This document shows, one piece after another, positions 10,006-21,277 of a DNA stretch of 64,000 nucleotides. The notes beneath the pieces are model-generated. The model did no database searches. It was not told where the DNA came from and saw only the letters and a program-made list of their open reading frames with translations. The translations under genes and the position numbers were made by a program. Every line of letters begins with the position of its first letter. Position 1 is the first letter of the stretch. Source of the DNA: Quercus robur. Taxonomy: Eukaryota; Streptophyta; Magnoliopsida; Fagales; Fagaceae. The stretch covers positions 13,460,330-13,524,329 of the forward strand of contig NC_065538.1 of NCBI RefSeq assembly GCF_932294415.1, in the 5' to 3' direction.

Positions 10006-13000
10006 GTGTAAGTTTTATGCACACAGGATTTTTATTTGCTGAGGAGTTTTATTTTATTTTATTTGTTTTTTTTTTATAGGAGCTAGCTACATATATATAT
10101 ATTATAGTATTTAAATCGATTTGAATCATTAAAAGCTATTCATCTGAATACTAATTGATCTTTAATTAATGTAAGATATTCATTTAACTTTTATTATTTT
10201 TTTATTTTTTTTATCTATTAGGGTTTTATCACATGAATAATCCATTAATTTTTTCAATGTAAAAAATCTATTTATGAATGGAATGATTTTGAGCATTTAG
10301 ATAATTATCAAGTGCATTTGATGTAAATTCATATTATTTTGATTAATATAGACTCATAAAATGTTATAATAATAATAATAATAGGTGAAGCTAAGAGAAA
10401 CTCAAATTAGAATTCTAAATTAAAGTTCTGATTTTGTGCCATGTGTCCTAAATTATTTATTCTTAAAGAGTTTTATTTCTTAATTTTAGAATCAAACGTG
10501 GTACCATATCATAAATATTCATTCAAGTGAGTTATTAAGTACAAAAACCAAAGAATCTAGAATAAATGAATCGTAAAAAAAAAGTGCTTCACAATAATTA
10601 AAAAAAAAAATTAACATGGATAATTTACATTTTATATCTAATAGTATCCTTACAAATTTTTTTAAAGAGATAACAAAATATAAAAATGACTATCAATAGT
10701 ATTTAAATTATATATATAGGAATTATATTATGCATCATATTGTATATCTTTAAGTGTATCCATGCATATGCATGGAGTTACAAGTTAGTTGTAATAATGT
10801 AAAACTATACTATAAACATTTATTATGTGATTCTCTTCATACTTTACTCTTTATAGACAAATTTTTATGAAGATACTTTACTCTTTATAGACAAATTTTT
10901 TTGAAGGAGAATGAATTATTATATAAAAAAAAAATTTAAGATCCTATTATCATTTTTTATATTTATTTGGAAGGAAACAATAATTTGTTTCCCTCTTCAA
11001 TTAAAACTTTTTCTTCTTTCCCCCTAAAGTAGTTTTTAGTCATTGATAAAATATATTTCTTTCTAATATATATATATATATATATAGCTTAAGAATATCA
11101 CGTTTGAAAGAAAATATCACATATTTGTTAGGGCCACTTGATACCAACTTTGGAGTAGTTGCACTTATACCCCTAAATTTTTATTTTGGCTAATTTAATA
11201 CGTAAAGTTTGTCACTACAACAAATAGAACCCCTTAATTTTTCCTTTTGCTAATTTAGTAAATAAACTTTGATATTCTAACAAATATCGATAGACTATAT
11301 ATTTAGGTGTGCTACATATATTATTGAGTCTAGTCATTAAGTTGGCAAACCGTGAGCAAAACGAGATTTATATGTGGTTTTAGAACCTTCTTGAATGGTC
11401 AAGATTGCTTGCCTAAGTGTTGCAACTCAGTTTTCAAGATTTCGCATTCCGATAGCTTTCAAAAATTGTTCCATCAACCAAACATGCTGTTTTTCTATAA
11501 ATCAAGCTTAAGTTGGATTGACCGAACTACAATAGATTGGATTTGTTGATTCAACCCCATTCATTCCATTTTGTCACTAGGGTTTCATTTTTTACTAAAG
11601 CTGTGATATAAAAGAAAACCCTAAAGGACGTGCCTAAGATTTTTGAGGAGCTTTAGAAAATAGGTGGAGAGTACATCTCAAGGTTGTTGTACCACTTACT
11701 CTCTATGTCCACTATTGATGATCACACTTGACGTACATCTAGATTTAGAGTGTTTGAAGATGTTGCCAATTTCGGATTACAAGTGCTGGAGCAGAATCTT
11801 CAAGTGGATACTTGAACTTATGGATGTGATCATTAGGTTCACGAGTAACATCTTCATACCTAAAAAAGTTAGTGGATTTTGGAGTTAGGTCGGGTAACAA
11901 TAGTAAGTTTTACTAAGAATATGATTACTTAGGTTGTAAAACTTCGATTCAATTAGTGGACTTGTTAGAAAGGGTCATTATAGAAAAATGTAAAATGTTT
12001 TACCCATTTTTTAAGTGTAAAAACATTTTACAAGATTTTGCATAGCTTTTGTTGTTTGATTGAAAATATTTTACAGTTGGCCAATATTTTACCGTGAAAC
12101 AAATATGGTAAAATGTGTAAAATATTGTAAAATTGTATTCTAAAACTTTTTAAACTAAAACAATGGGAATGTCCAATAAACCTTTCTTTACAAAATACAA
12201 ACACAGAAAAAAAAAAGTTATTAAACTAACTGCTACCTAAATTTTATGAGAGAGAGAGAGAGGGGGGGGGGGGTTCATTGGGTATACAAAAGGTACGATT
12301 TGGTTGTTAGTGATGTTGTTTCCGCCTGTTAGTGATGTTGTTTCGGCCTCCACTGACACCGCATGCCATCATAGATGACAGCTTCACCAAATTAAATAAC
12401 GTGTAATTATGGTCTTTAAAAGTCTTAAGTCTTAACTACTAGTTTTGTTTAGGTTTTCGAATGATATTGGAGGATAACGTTTTACTTTTACGCATTAAGA
12501 AGTTTCGATGACAATAGCTAACCAATTGCGATTTTGGAAAATTAATTAAAAGGTCTTCTTTTTTTATTTTTATTTTTAAGTCGAAAGCTTTGAATTGCAT
12601 TTAGCTCGGCATTATTGGTGACTACTATGTATTTTGGGAATTTCACGTAGCCTTTGTATGGTAGATTTGGCTTAGCCTGTGGTGAGCTCGATCGGGTTTC
12701 GTTGTTGGATGAAGTGGCTTTTTGTGACTTGTGAGGTGGACTTGAATTTTAAAATAGTTTACTACGAAGAATTGGGTGGGTTTTTTTTTTTTTTTTTTTT
12801 TTTTTTGACTTGGACACGAGAAAATAATTCTTTTTATTTGTAATATGTAAGTTTAATATGAAATCCATAACTTTTTTTTTGTATCTTTTTCTCCTTAGTT
12901 TAATATGAAATCCAACTTTTTGTATTTTTTTTACCTCTCTAGTTTAAATTTTAGAGCTATTTTTTTTTTTTTTTTTTTTGGTGTGTGGCAAATTTGAGTT

Positions 13001-13784
13001 ATAAAGGATTCCATGGACATTTCCATTACCGTTCAAGGCTCAAAAGTTGTCTCTTATTGTCTTTACTCTGTAGAGTTGAACGTCATTGAGGCAAAATAAT
13101 TCATGAAGAAATTATAACAAAATGAAGATCATGACTTGAAATGAACATTTTAATTTGCCACTTATAACTCTTGGAGCTAGGACAAGGCTGGACAACTTTT
13201 GAACCTTCACGTGTCAAATTAACTACGTACTAATGTTATCCTCTTATTCAGCAAAAATAAATAAATAATGTTATCCTCTTCATTACAAAGTTATAAATGA
13301 ACATTAATTGCGAACAATAACATCAAGTTGGCTTTTTGAAAAAGAAAAAGAAAAAATACTGAATATTTCAATAAAAACTTTAGGCTAAAATGCAAAACAC
13401 TTCTTCTATGTTTCACCAAAATTCATTTCAATCTTCTAATTTTGCTTTTGTTTTAATCCTCTAACTTTCAAGTTTATTCAATTAAGGCTTTTCCATCAAT
13501 TTTTGTTATATGTGTGGTTAATTTTCTAATTCTTTAAATTTTTCTTCAATTTTTTTTAATTAAAAAAAATTTAATTAATGATTGAAAAGTATTTTTCGAA
13601 ATTATTTTTTTCAACAAATTTTAACAAAAGTTGACGAGGAGGCCGTAATTGAATAAATCTGAAACTTAAAATATTGAAATTAACAAAAGCAAAATTATAG
13701 AACTAAAATGATGTGCTGCATTAATTAAGAAATTAAGAGCATATAGAAGCATGAACTTAAGCATCACCACAAGACTATATAACT
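10006..13784. other. non-coding, AT-rich, simple repeats
   Basis: No gene was recognised on either strand. The stretch holds AT/TA microsatellites (about 10090, 11066-11086), a GA tract running into a G homopolymer (12249-12272), and T homopolymers (12781-12806, 12961-12980). A TIR exon belonging to the TNL gene was looked for here and not found. Confidence 0.5.
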
Positions 13785-13832
13785 TTCTCAAACCATCTCA
13801 TAAATTTATAAATTTATGAGATGGTTTGAGAA
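13785..13832. repeat. perfect 48-bp palindrome
   Basis: The 48 bases equal their own reverse complement. The arm is TTCTCAAACCATCTCATAAATTTA with no spacer. Pairing stops abruptly outside (T at 13784, G at 13833). Its origin is unknown; it could be a foldback relic. Confidence 0.85.
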
Positions 13833-14739
13833 GCTAGTAGTAACACTTAAGCCACACCCACCACATGAGCTATTAATGATCAGTGTCATCTATGATTTCT
13901 ATGTGCCTCGCCATGTCCTTTTCAGTATCTTATAAGAAACTCTAACAAGGCTGCATTTTGGGCAGCAGGGCCCAAATAGCTCTAATCTCCGAGAGTCTGA
14001 GCCATGCTGACCATGCTTAATTTATCTCTCCCTCTTTCCCTTATTTTCTTTTTTCGGCTATGTCTTGTTTCCATCTAGTTATCAAAGCAGTTCTTAACAT
14101 CTTATGTGCATTATAGCTAGAGTCTGGTCAACAATAGTGATTATTGCTAGGAAGAAGGTAAAATGGGTCATCCACCCCTTGCCTCTTCATGAGAATTAGA
14201 CAGGTCATGGCTTCCAACTAAATTTTTTTTTGAAAGAGAATACTAAAATTAATTACTAGCAATTTTACTATAAATTGTTTATAAACTAATAATGTAACAA
14301 TGTAACAAATAAATTTTTAAAAGGGGAGAATTACAAATTACCCCACCTGAAATTAGGCCCAAATTTCATTTTACCTACTCACGGTTTGAAAGTGTTATTT
14401 TACCCACTCAAGCTTTGCTATAGTATTATACAGTCGTTACCCATTTCATCACTTTCACCGTTTAGAAAAAAGAAAACAAGATTTAAAAGTTAGAATTTTG
14501 TTAAAATTGATATCCCAAATTTAAACCCCATCTCCACCTAGCAAAAATCACAAGAATTAAACCATTTAGCAAACTATTAGTTTGAAATTGTCATGAGCTT
14601 GGGAAAACAAGTTTGCAGAATTAGTGGGGGCAAAAAATCTCTCTATTGTGTTCATTGCCAAAACATAGACAGATGAAGTGTTATGATTGGTGGCTTGAAT
14701 TATGGTGCATGCATGTAAGCGCACCACATGGGATTATCT

Positions 14740-15060
14740 CGCATTAGTGTTGGACACACTTTTGGAAGCTCACTTGAGATTACAAGTCCTACTAGGACTG
14801 TGTAATATTATCTACGTACAAACCCAAGTAACTTTGGTATTGATCTCTATCTAGTATCCTTGCCGACTTTGCCCAATATAAATATATATGTTATACGGCA
14901 ATTGTGTGTATCAGTGCCGCAATATTAGAATAGGTTTCTCTATTCTCTGTAATCGTATAGAGTTGTAAGGCGTGACTTTGTTCCAGAGATTTTCAGGTTT
15001 TTCTAGTCACGTGCTACCTAGACCGTTCATTGAACTGTAAAAAGAAGACCTTCAAGATTT
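14740..15060 (+). repeat. possible solo LTR remnant
   Basis: A TGTTGGACACAC start (14740 area), a word of the type AAGTCCTACTAGGACTGT, a TATA-like ATATAAATATATATG (about 14876) and a U5-like stretch ending near TTGTAAGG resemble short copia LTRs. No matching partner, PBS or PPT was found, so the call is weak. Confidence 0.3.
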
Positions 15061-15218
15061 TTAAGGTCGAATTGAGATTGAACCGGGGTCGAACCATAAT
15101 GACGTCATAATTAATTTAATAATTATTTAAATATAAATAAATATATTAAATTTGTAAATATCAGCAAAATTTACTAAAAATATCTTAAAAACTGAAACAA
15201 AATTTCAATGAAACTTTC

Positions 15219-15275
15219 ATGATATTATAAGGCTAACATAAAATAGTACATTATAAGGTTAATAAAAAATAGTAC
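15219..15275. repeat. short tandem repeat (26 bp) at the Tat insertion site
   Basis: The unit AGTACATTATAAGGTTAATAAAAAAT occurs at 15245-15270, with a diverged copy upstream and another directly after the retroelement (from 32456). The retroelement therefore inserted at AGTAC inside a small tandem array. Confidence 0.8.
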
Positions 15276-15514
15276 TGTAAGAACCAAGTACAGGAACTCT
15301 GGGCCTTAGATCCCTTGGGCTCACAATTTATTTGTAGTGGGTTTAAGGATTTCCTACAATGGGTCGTTCTCGGCAGAGAGACTCAAAGCAACACTCAGTT
15401 GAAAAGCTCTCTCCTTCACTATTTTCTCTCAATTTTTCTGAACCCCTTCTTCTCCCAACTTTCCTCTATTTATAGCCAAGGTTAGTGGGGAGACCATGAT
15501 TATATTCATCGTTA
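15276..15514 (-). repeat. 3' LTR of the Tat-like element, part cut off by CACTA
   Basis: This holds the first 239 bases on the plus strand (TGTAAGAACC to CATCGTTA), identical to 31852-32090. The remainder of the LTR resumes at 22368. The final TTA is the duplicated CACTA target. Confidence 0.95.
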
Positions 15515-15529
15515 CACTACAAAAAAATC

Positions 15530-16190
15530 GTCCTGTCCCAGCGTTTTTTTCCCGGCGTTTTTACAAACCGCCGTAATAGATAAGCTTATACCAGCGCTTT
15601 TTGTCGGCGCTTTACAAAGCGCTGCCATAGGAGGCCTATAGCGGCGTTTTTCAAAAACGCTGGTATAGGATGCCCAAAAGCGCTGGGATAGGGTTACTGA
15701 TTTCCATTATGGAGAATGAGAAAGACCTGTCCCAGCGCTTATAAAAGCGCTGGGACAGGTCTTTCTCATTCCCTTATGAGAACGACCTATCCCAGCGCTT
15801 TTAAAAGCGCTGGGACAGGTCTTTCTCATTCCCTTATAAGAATGAGCTGTCCCAGCGCTTTTAAAAGCGCTGGGACAGGTCTCTCCATTTCCATATGGAG
15901 AATGAGCTGTCCCAGCGCTTTTAAAAGCGCTGGGACAGGTCTTTCTCATTCCCTTATAAGAATGACGTGTCCCAGCGCTTTTAAAAGCGCTGGGACAGCT
16001 CATTCTCCATATGGAAATGGAGAGACCTGTCCCAACGCTTTTAAAAGCGCTGGGACAGGTCTCTCCGTTCCCTTATGAAAAGAGGCCTGTCCCAGCGCTT
16101 TTAAAAGCGCTGGAATAGGGTCCACCTATTCCAGCGCTTCTAAAAGCGCTGGGACAGGCCTCTCCAAAACGCTGGGATAGGTCCCTCGTA
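15530..16190. repeat. left subterminal palindrome array of the CACTA element
   Basis: At least eight hairpin-forming units, spaced about 60 bp apart from 15727 to 16158, have the form YCTRTCCCAGCGCTTTTAAAAGCGCTGGGA. Spacers alternate between TCTTTCTCATTCCCTTATRAGAA and CATATGGA-containing versions. Subterminal repeats are the transposase-binding region in CACTA elements; binding here is inferred. Confidence 0.9.
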
Positions 16191-16199
16191 CCACTTAAA

Positions 16200-16450
16200 A
16201 ATTTTCAGACTTCCCACTTATTTTTTTCACCTTCCCACAACTTTGGCCTCTCGTTTTTGGTTTCCCTCTTCTTTGCTTCAGATGTTTTCCTCTCACCCAC
16301 ATTTTCTCTCCCTCTCCCTCTCCCTCTCTCTCTTCCTTAACCCATTTCCCCTCCTCCTCTCTTCTTCTTTACTCAAAACCCACCATTTTTTTTCCAAAAT
16401 TTCAAACACAAAAATATTACCCAAAACCACAAACCCTACCCAAAGCAAGG
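16200..16450 (+). promoter_or_regulatory. pyrimidine-rich leader ending in a splice donor
   Basis: Directly inside the left array lies a CT-rich leader (TCTCCCTCTCC runs at about 16305-16370), then an A-rich segment ending CAAAGCAAG|GTAAGTCTCT. It looks like a 5' UTR and first donor of a transcript starting in the transposon end. No good TATA box was identified. Confidence 0.35.
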
Positions 16451-17392
16451 TAAGTCTCTCTAGCTCTCATTTCTATTTTGTAGCAATATTTGTATATATA
16501 TTTTTTTGTTAAATTTCTGGTTTTTTATTTTTGATTTTGGTTGAAGTTTGGTTTGGGTTATGTGTATATTTTTGTGTAACTGTTGGTTGATTGTATGGGT
16601 TTTAATTTTGGTTTTGGTTAAATTTTAGTTCATTTTGTGGCTTTTCATTTTTGATTTTGGTTAAAGTTTGCTTTATTTTGGAGGAAATGTAGGTGGCAGT
16701 AGTGCTAACAAAAATTTTCTCTAAGGTTTACATCAGAAATCGTTAATCTGCCTCTGTACAAAGCAAGGTAAGTCTCTCTAGCTCTCATTTCTATTTTGTA
16801 GCAATATTTGTATATATATTTGTTGTTAAATTTCTGGTTTTTTATTTTTGATTTTGGTTGAAGTTTGGTTTGGGTTATGTGTATATTTTTGTGTAACTGT
16901 TGGTTGATTGTATGGGTTTTAATTTTGGTTTTGGTTAAAGTTTAGTTCATTTTGTGGCTTTTTATTTTTGATTTTGGTTAAAGTTTGCTTTATTTTGGAA
17001 GAACTGTAGGTGGCAGTAGTGCTAACAAAAAATTTCTCTAAGGTTTACATTAGAAATCGTTAATCTGCCTCTGTACAAAGCAAGGTAAGTCTCTCTAGCT
17101 CTCATTTCTATTTTGTAGCAATATTTGTATATATATTTGTTGTTAAATTTCTGGTTTTTTATTTTTGATTTTGGTTGAAGTTTGGTTTGGATTATGTGTA
17201 TATTTTTGTGTAACTATTGGTTGATTGTGTGGGTTTTAGTTTTGGTTTTGGTTAAAGTTTAGTTCATTTTGTGGCTTTTTATTTTTTATTTTGGTTAAAG
17301 TTTGCTCTATTTTGGAGGAACTGTAGATGGCAGTAGTGCTAACAAAAATTTTCTCTAAGGTTTACATCAAAAATCGTTAATCTGCCTCTGTA
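16441..17392. repeat. three tandem 317-bp repeats with splice-donor start
   Basis: The units start at 16441, 16759 and 17076, each with CAAAGCAAGGTAAGTCTCTCTAG and each ending near CTGCCTCTGTA. Units differ by a few substitutions. Each therefore repeats the same exon end and splice donor, followed by T-rich intron-like sequence. Confidence 0.9.
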
Positions 17393-17910
17393 CATTTTTT
17401 TTTTTTTTTAATTTCGATTCTCTGATATAAGGAAATTGGTATAACTTAAAATATTTCATCTATCTGATTATTACACTTAAAATCATTACCCTGTTGCTTG
17501 AAATCGTGTAGTTGGTAGTCATTTTCCCTTGCAAATATTGTCTTGATGGTGGCTTTGGTTGCTTGGCTCTACCTTGCAGATCTATTTGAGCCTTGTTTAG
17601 GGGCATTATGAGGCAATATGACAGCTGCAAATGCACTGGTGGAAACATATTATCTCTATTTAACTTATTATCCTCATTGTTTGTTAACCATCCTTTGTGT
17701 GATTATTGTTATTAATCCTCGAAAAACATATTTAATCTGGACTGGTTGATACTATGTTATAAGACTGCTATGTTAATCATTAGGAGATAGATTGTTGCAT
17801 AATTTTCTGCAAATAATTTTAATTTTGAGATTGCTTTATACTGAAACACAGGGCATGCTTTTATTTCTTACTTGGCAACTGTAGTTTATATTTGCTATGT
17901 TGTATTGTAG

Positions 17911-18011
17911 GCTATTTATGTGGCTGAAAGAGTTGCTGATGAGTGTTGTGAACCTTCACCAGGTTAGGATGGTTCTTTGGTTGGTTATCAAGTCTGTCTT
18001 GATAGTGCAAG
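17911..18011 (+). pseudogene. captured exon of a DExH-box RNA helicase gene
   Basis: Acceptor TTGTATTGTAG precedes a frame reading AIYVAERVADECCEPSPG, a stop (TAG, 17965-17967), then DGSLVGYQVCLDSAR, with donor AAG|GTGTTT. This matches the motif Ia region of the plant DExH/RHA helicase group (family consensus of the type AISVAERVADERCEPSPGS). These proteins unwind RNA using ATP. Preceding motif I and following motif II exons were not found nearby, so only a fragment was picked up. The in-frame TAG and truncation exclude function. It lies inside the CACTA boundaries, in plus orientation. Confidence 0.75.
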
Positions 18012-18490
18012 GTGTTTATATGCCTGCTTCACTAATTGTTTTTTAATGGTGCTTATAATATCAGAGGCATCATCTTATATTGCTTTGACTGCATTTTGTT
18101 GTTATTTTCTCAGTATTCTATAGTTTGACACAATCCATTTCACTTATCTTAAATCTTTTTCAAAGACATACAGTTTTGGAGTTCAGTTGTGATTTCAAAT
18201 CCTGCCTTATGTGTCTTTCTTTTTGGGTTTTTCTTTTGTTAGTAATCTGATGTTGGCGTGTTTGGCTGAGATGTTCTTTATAGTATATAGAATCAAGTGT
18301 TTGATGTTTTGTTTGGTGTGGGTATATAAACTAGCAGAGAGAGTTACTGATCACCATCAGTATACTTAGGACTAAACTGAAGTAGTAATCATGTTAGCAG
18401 TGCCAATTAAAATGTACCTTTCAGGTTATATATATATATATATATATGTCAACTGTATCACTTATATTTGCTTTAATTTTGTGATCTCAG

Positions 18491-18548
18491 GAGTGAAAAA
18501 ACAAAGCTTCTTTTTTGTACCACGGGCATTCTTCTTAGAAAATTTGCC
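18491..18548 (+). pseudogene. second captured DExH-box helicase exon
   Basis: Acceptor GATCTCAG precedes a frame reading SEKTKLLFCTTGILLRKFA, and the donor is GTATGC at 18549. Joined to the exon ending at 18011 (splitting an Arg codon) it continues the helicase in register, through motif Ib (TTGILLR). The 479-bp intron between is retained, so the capture was from genomic DNA, not from mRNA. Confidence 0.75.
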
Positions 18549-19278
18549 GTATGCCCTTCTGTCTGATTGGGTGATATTACTGAATCTATTGTAATCTCTT
18601 TGGTACTCATGCTGATTTTTGATTTCATATCAGATCTAAATTTTGATTGTCAAGTTGTTACCTATCCAAAAAAAATAAAATTATTGTTATGTTGTGATGG
18701 TGGTTGTTTTCGTTCTAGTACTATAATTTTTCATGTCTATAAATTGTGTAGATGCTTGAAATGCTTTACTTCACGAACTCTTACCGATCTATTAATGGCA
18801 ACCTAGCTATTTTAAATTCTCATTCTTTTTTCTGACGTATTTCTCTCTCTCTCTTCCCCCCCCCCCCCCAATTTTAGTGGATAAATCACAAGTCACTAAT
18901 CTTTCTCTTTGTCATTCGTTTTTCTTGCTGCAACCTTAAAAATCTAGTATGTTTAAGGGGTATTAAATATCATTCAAAGTGGAGTGAACATAACATTTAT
19001 TTAAGATACTTCTTTGATTAAGATAAAAAGAAAAGCATATACTTGAAATGCCACTCCACTTTTTTTTTTTAATGATTAAATGTCATTTAGAATATACTAT
19101 TTTCTTTCATTTTAATTAAAGGATTATCCTAAATTAATTAATTGGTATAAGACTTAGTTTAGTTAAGTTGGTTGTGTTTCATACATTACCTTTAATGATA
19201 CATAATAATTATTTCACCAAATTGTTTCAGATTAATGAATTTCTTGTGATTACAGCCATTATTAGTATAGTTTAAAGC

Positions 19279-19314
19279 AGTCTTTAGAAGTGACTGCAGT
19301 CACTTCTAAAGACT
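19279..19314. repeat. perfect 36-bp palindrome inside the CACTA element
   Basis: The arm is AGTCTTTAGAAGTGACTG, mirrored exactly with no spacer, centred on the PstI-like CTGCAG. It ends at C/A on the outside. Confidence 0.85.
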
Positions 19315-19739
19315 ATAGAAAAGTGGTCTATCATATTGAGAAATAAATAGGCAACAAATATCAATAAATCTTAGAACAAATTACATTTTAAACCCTATAC
19401 TTTAGAGGTGGTTCAAATTAAGGGGTGAAATTTTTTAGCATGTGTGTTTGTGTGTTGTTGCCTTATCTTGTCTTTTGGATTCATAATGAGCTGTTGAGGG
19501 TTCAGGCTAAAGCTTCCCTTTCCCACAATGATTTAAATTTTGTTTTTATGTTTTTTAATTTGTTAAAATTGATATGCTATTCTCTTAAGATATAGATAAA
19601 GATTTAGAAAGAGAACTTGTAACCTACTGGTTGTTGAATAGAATAAATCATGACAGTATGAGTATCAGATTACTAGCTAGTTCTTATTGACAATTTATTT
19701 TTACCTCTAATACATACATATATTTGATTAACTCTGCAG

Positions 19740-19894
19740 ACTAACATTACAGCCATAGATAAAACAGTAACGGTTGTGTTGGATATTGAGAGACTTGCAC
19801 AATCCTCAGACAGAGGTTGGGGGAGCCCAAAAGTGACTGTGAGTAGCAAATCCCCTACATTGAAATCTTCACTACTCAACTTGCATGAACTATA
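19740..19894 (+). pseudogene. exon-like fragment of unknown gene inside the CACTA element
   Basis: After acceptor CTCTGCAG (19739) the frame is open for about 50 codons (TNITAIDKTVTVVLDIERLA, then QSSDRGWGSPKVT) to a TAA. The composition is less AT-biased than its surroundings, which suggests captured coding sequence. A donor GTGAGT at about 19837 would end it earlier. I do not recognise the parent gene with confidence. Confidence 0.35.
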
Positions 19895-21122
19895 ATTCAA
19901 CAACTACTCTCTCACCTCTATTGTTTTAATCACATACCTTGTGCTTTAAGATTGGTTTAATTACAAACCTTTTTTTTTTTTAATCCATATGCTATTAACA
20001 ATAATTAATAGAGGTGTGTCACATAAATGCCATGTGACTTATAAAAGTTATAAACCAATAATGGCCAACATAATACGTCTTGAATAAAGTTTAGCACTCT
20101 TGTACTATCATCATTGTGTTATTTTAGTTTAATTTTTTTTTATAATGACAATACTTGATCCATTATATTTTCCAATTAGGAATTGCTGAAGCTTATAGTT
20201 TAAATTATTTAGAATTTATGAATGAACGCTTATACTATATGTGTTCAAAATTTCAAATTACTATATGTGTTCAAAATTTTAAATTAACTATCTCTTGAAG
20301 AATATTATTGGACTTCTTCTATTTCTATGATATTATTGGAATTATATTCACTTAAGTATTTAAAATCATTTGAACTAAACAAAACATTAAACTGTTTACT
20401 ACTAAACCTAGGACTCTTTAGTCTTTGCTTATAAGTTAGACACAGAAGTCTCATATAATGGTTTTTGTGTTATGAAATTGTATGATAAATTTCCCTTCTT
20501 CCATCACAAAATTTTGGAAAGCTTGAACTACAATTTAATTAAGGTGAAAATACATAAGTGAGTTTATGTTTATCCACATTTGTTTTTAGGATTCCCTATG
20601 AGTTTGGATTATTGGAATGACATGTGTTCATCTTAGCATCAATTATTTGATAATTATGAATTTGTGTGTTTGAAGTTCTATTAATTGTGTGTGACATATA
20701 GAAACTTTACCCTAGGTTGGGTAGGTTTTTTAATAAATTACAATTTATTTCTCTCTGTTTCTTAAAATTAGTGATTTGCTTTTATTTCTCTATTGAAATT
20801 ATAGAGATTATTGGTGTTTGCTTTGTTTTGCACGTTCTGTTTCATGCCCAAAACCATGTTGTGCCTTATGGAATGTTGGAAAGGGGTGGGTTGGAAAAGG
20901 AAAGGGTAGCTTTGTTGCACAATTGTCCCACTGTGTTTGATGTGGTGCATTTGGAATGAGGGAAGTACACATGAAGTGATTTGAAGAGATGTTTAAAAAT
21001 TTTAGGGGATATTGGATACTATATGTTTAAATATGCTACCATTATTTAGGTTTGAATGCATGTAGTGGAAGCATGAGAACTAAGTTTATATTGAAAGTAA
21101 GCTCATTAATACATAAAATGAT

Positions 21123-21150
21123 CTTGCGCATTGCGCAGGTTAAAAGCTAG
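21123..21150 (+). mobile_element. Helitron-like 3' terminus inside the CACTA element
   Basis: A stem CTTGCGC/GCGCAGG with loop ATT (21123-21139) is followed 7 bases later by CTAG and then T (21147-21151). This is the hairpin plus CTRR|T signature of plant Helitron 3' ends. The 5' end (TC after a host A) was not located, so the extent is unknown. It could reach back past the captured exons. Confidence 0.55.
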
Positions 21151-21213
21151 TAGGATTAATTTACGTCATTTAAGTTATCATAGTAGTGAGCAATGGCCAT
21201 TTCTCTTTTGCAG

Positions 21214-21277
21214 GAGTGGCAGCTTGTTTGAAGTTTACATTCTTCTTTCCGTGGGCAAACACTGGGATTGCTAAAGG
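21214..21277 (+). pseudogene. exon-like fragment of unknown gene
   Basis: The stretch is flanked by a strong acceptor (CTCTTTTGCAG) and donor (AAAGG|GTGAGTAAG). It is 64 bases, open in the frame reading VAACLKFTFFFPWANTGIAKG in part. It is probably another captured exon or part of the transposon's own transcript. The parent was not recognised. Confidence 0.3.

Noticed and set aside
15707..16078. Overlapping open frames on both strands encoding repeated CPSAFKSAGT-type units (also 22007-22282)
   Set aside because: They are translations of the palindromic CACTA subterminal array; symmetry produces open frames on both strands, with no start context or homology.
15530..16190. CRISPR-like array (regular repeats with spacers of constant length)
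   Set aside because: Plant nuclear context, spacers are themselves repeated, and the array is bounded by a CACTA terminus; no cas genes.
16243..16512. 89-codon open frame in the CACTA left interior
   Set aside because: Ser/Leu/Phe low-complexity from a CT-rich leader that ends in a splice donor; no domain.
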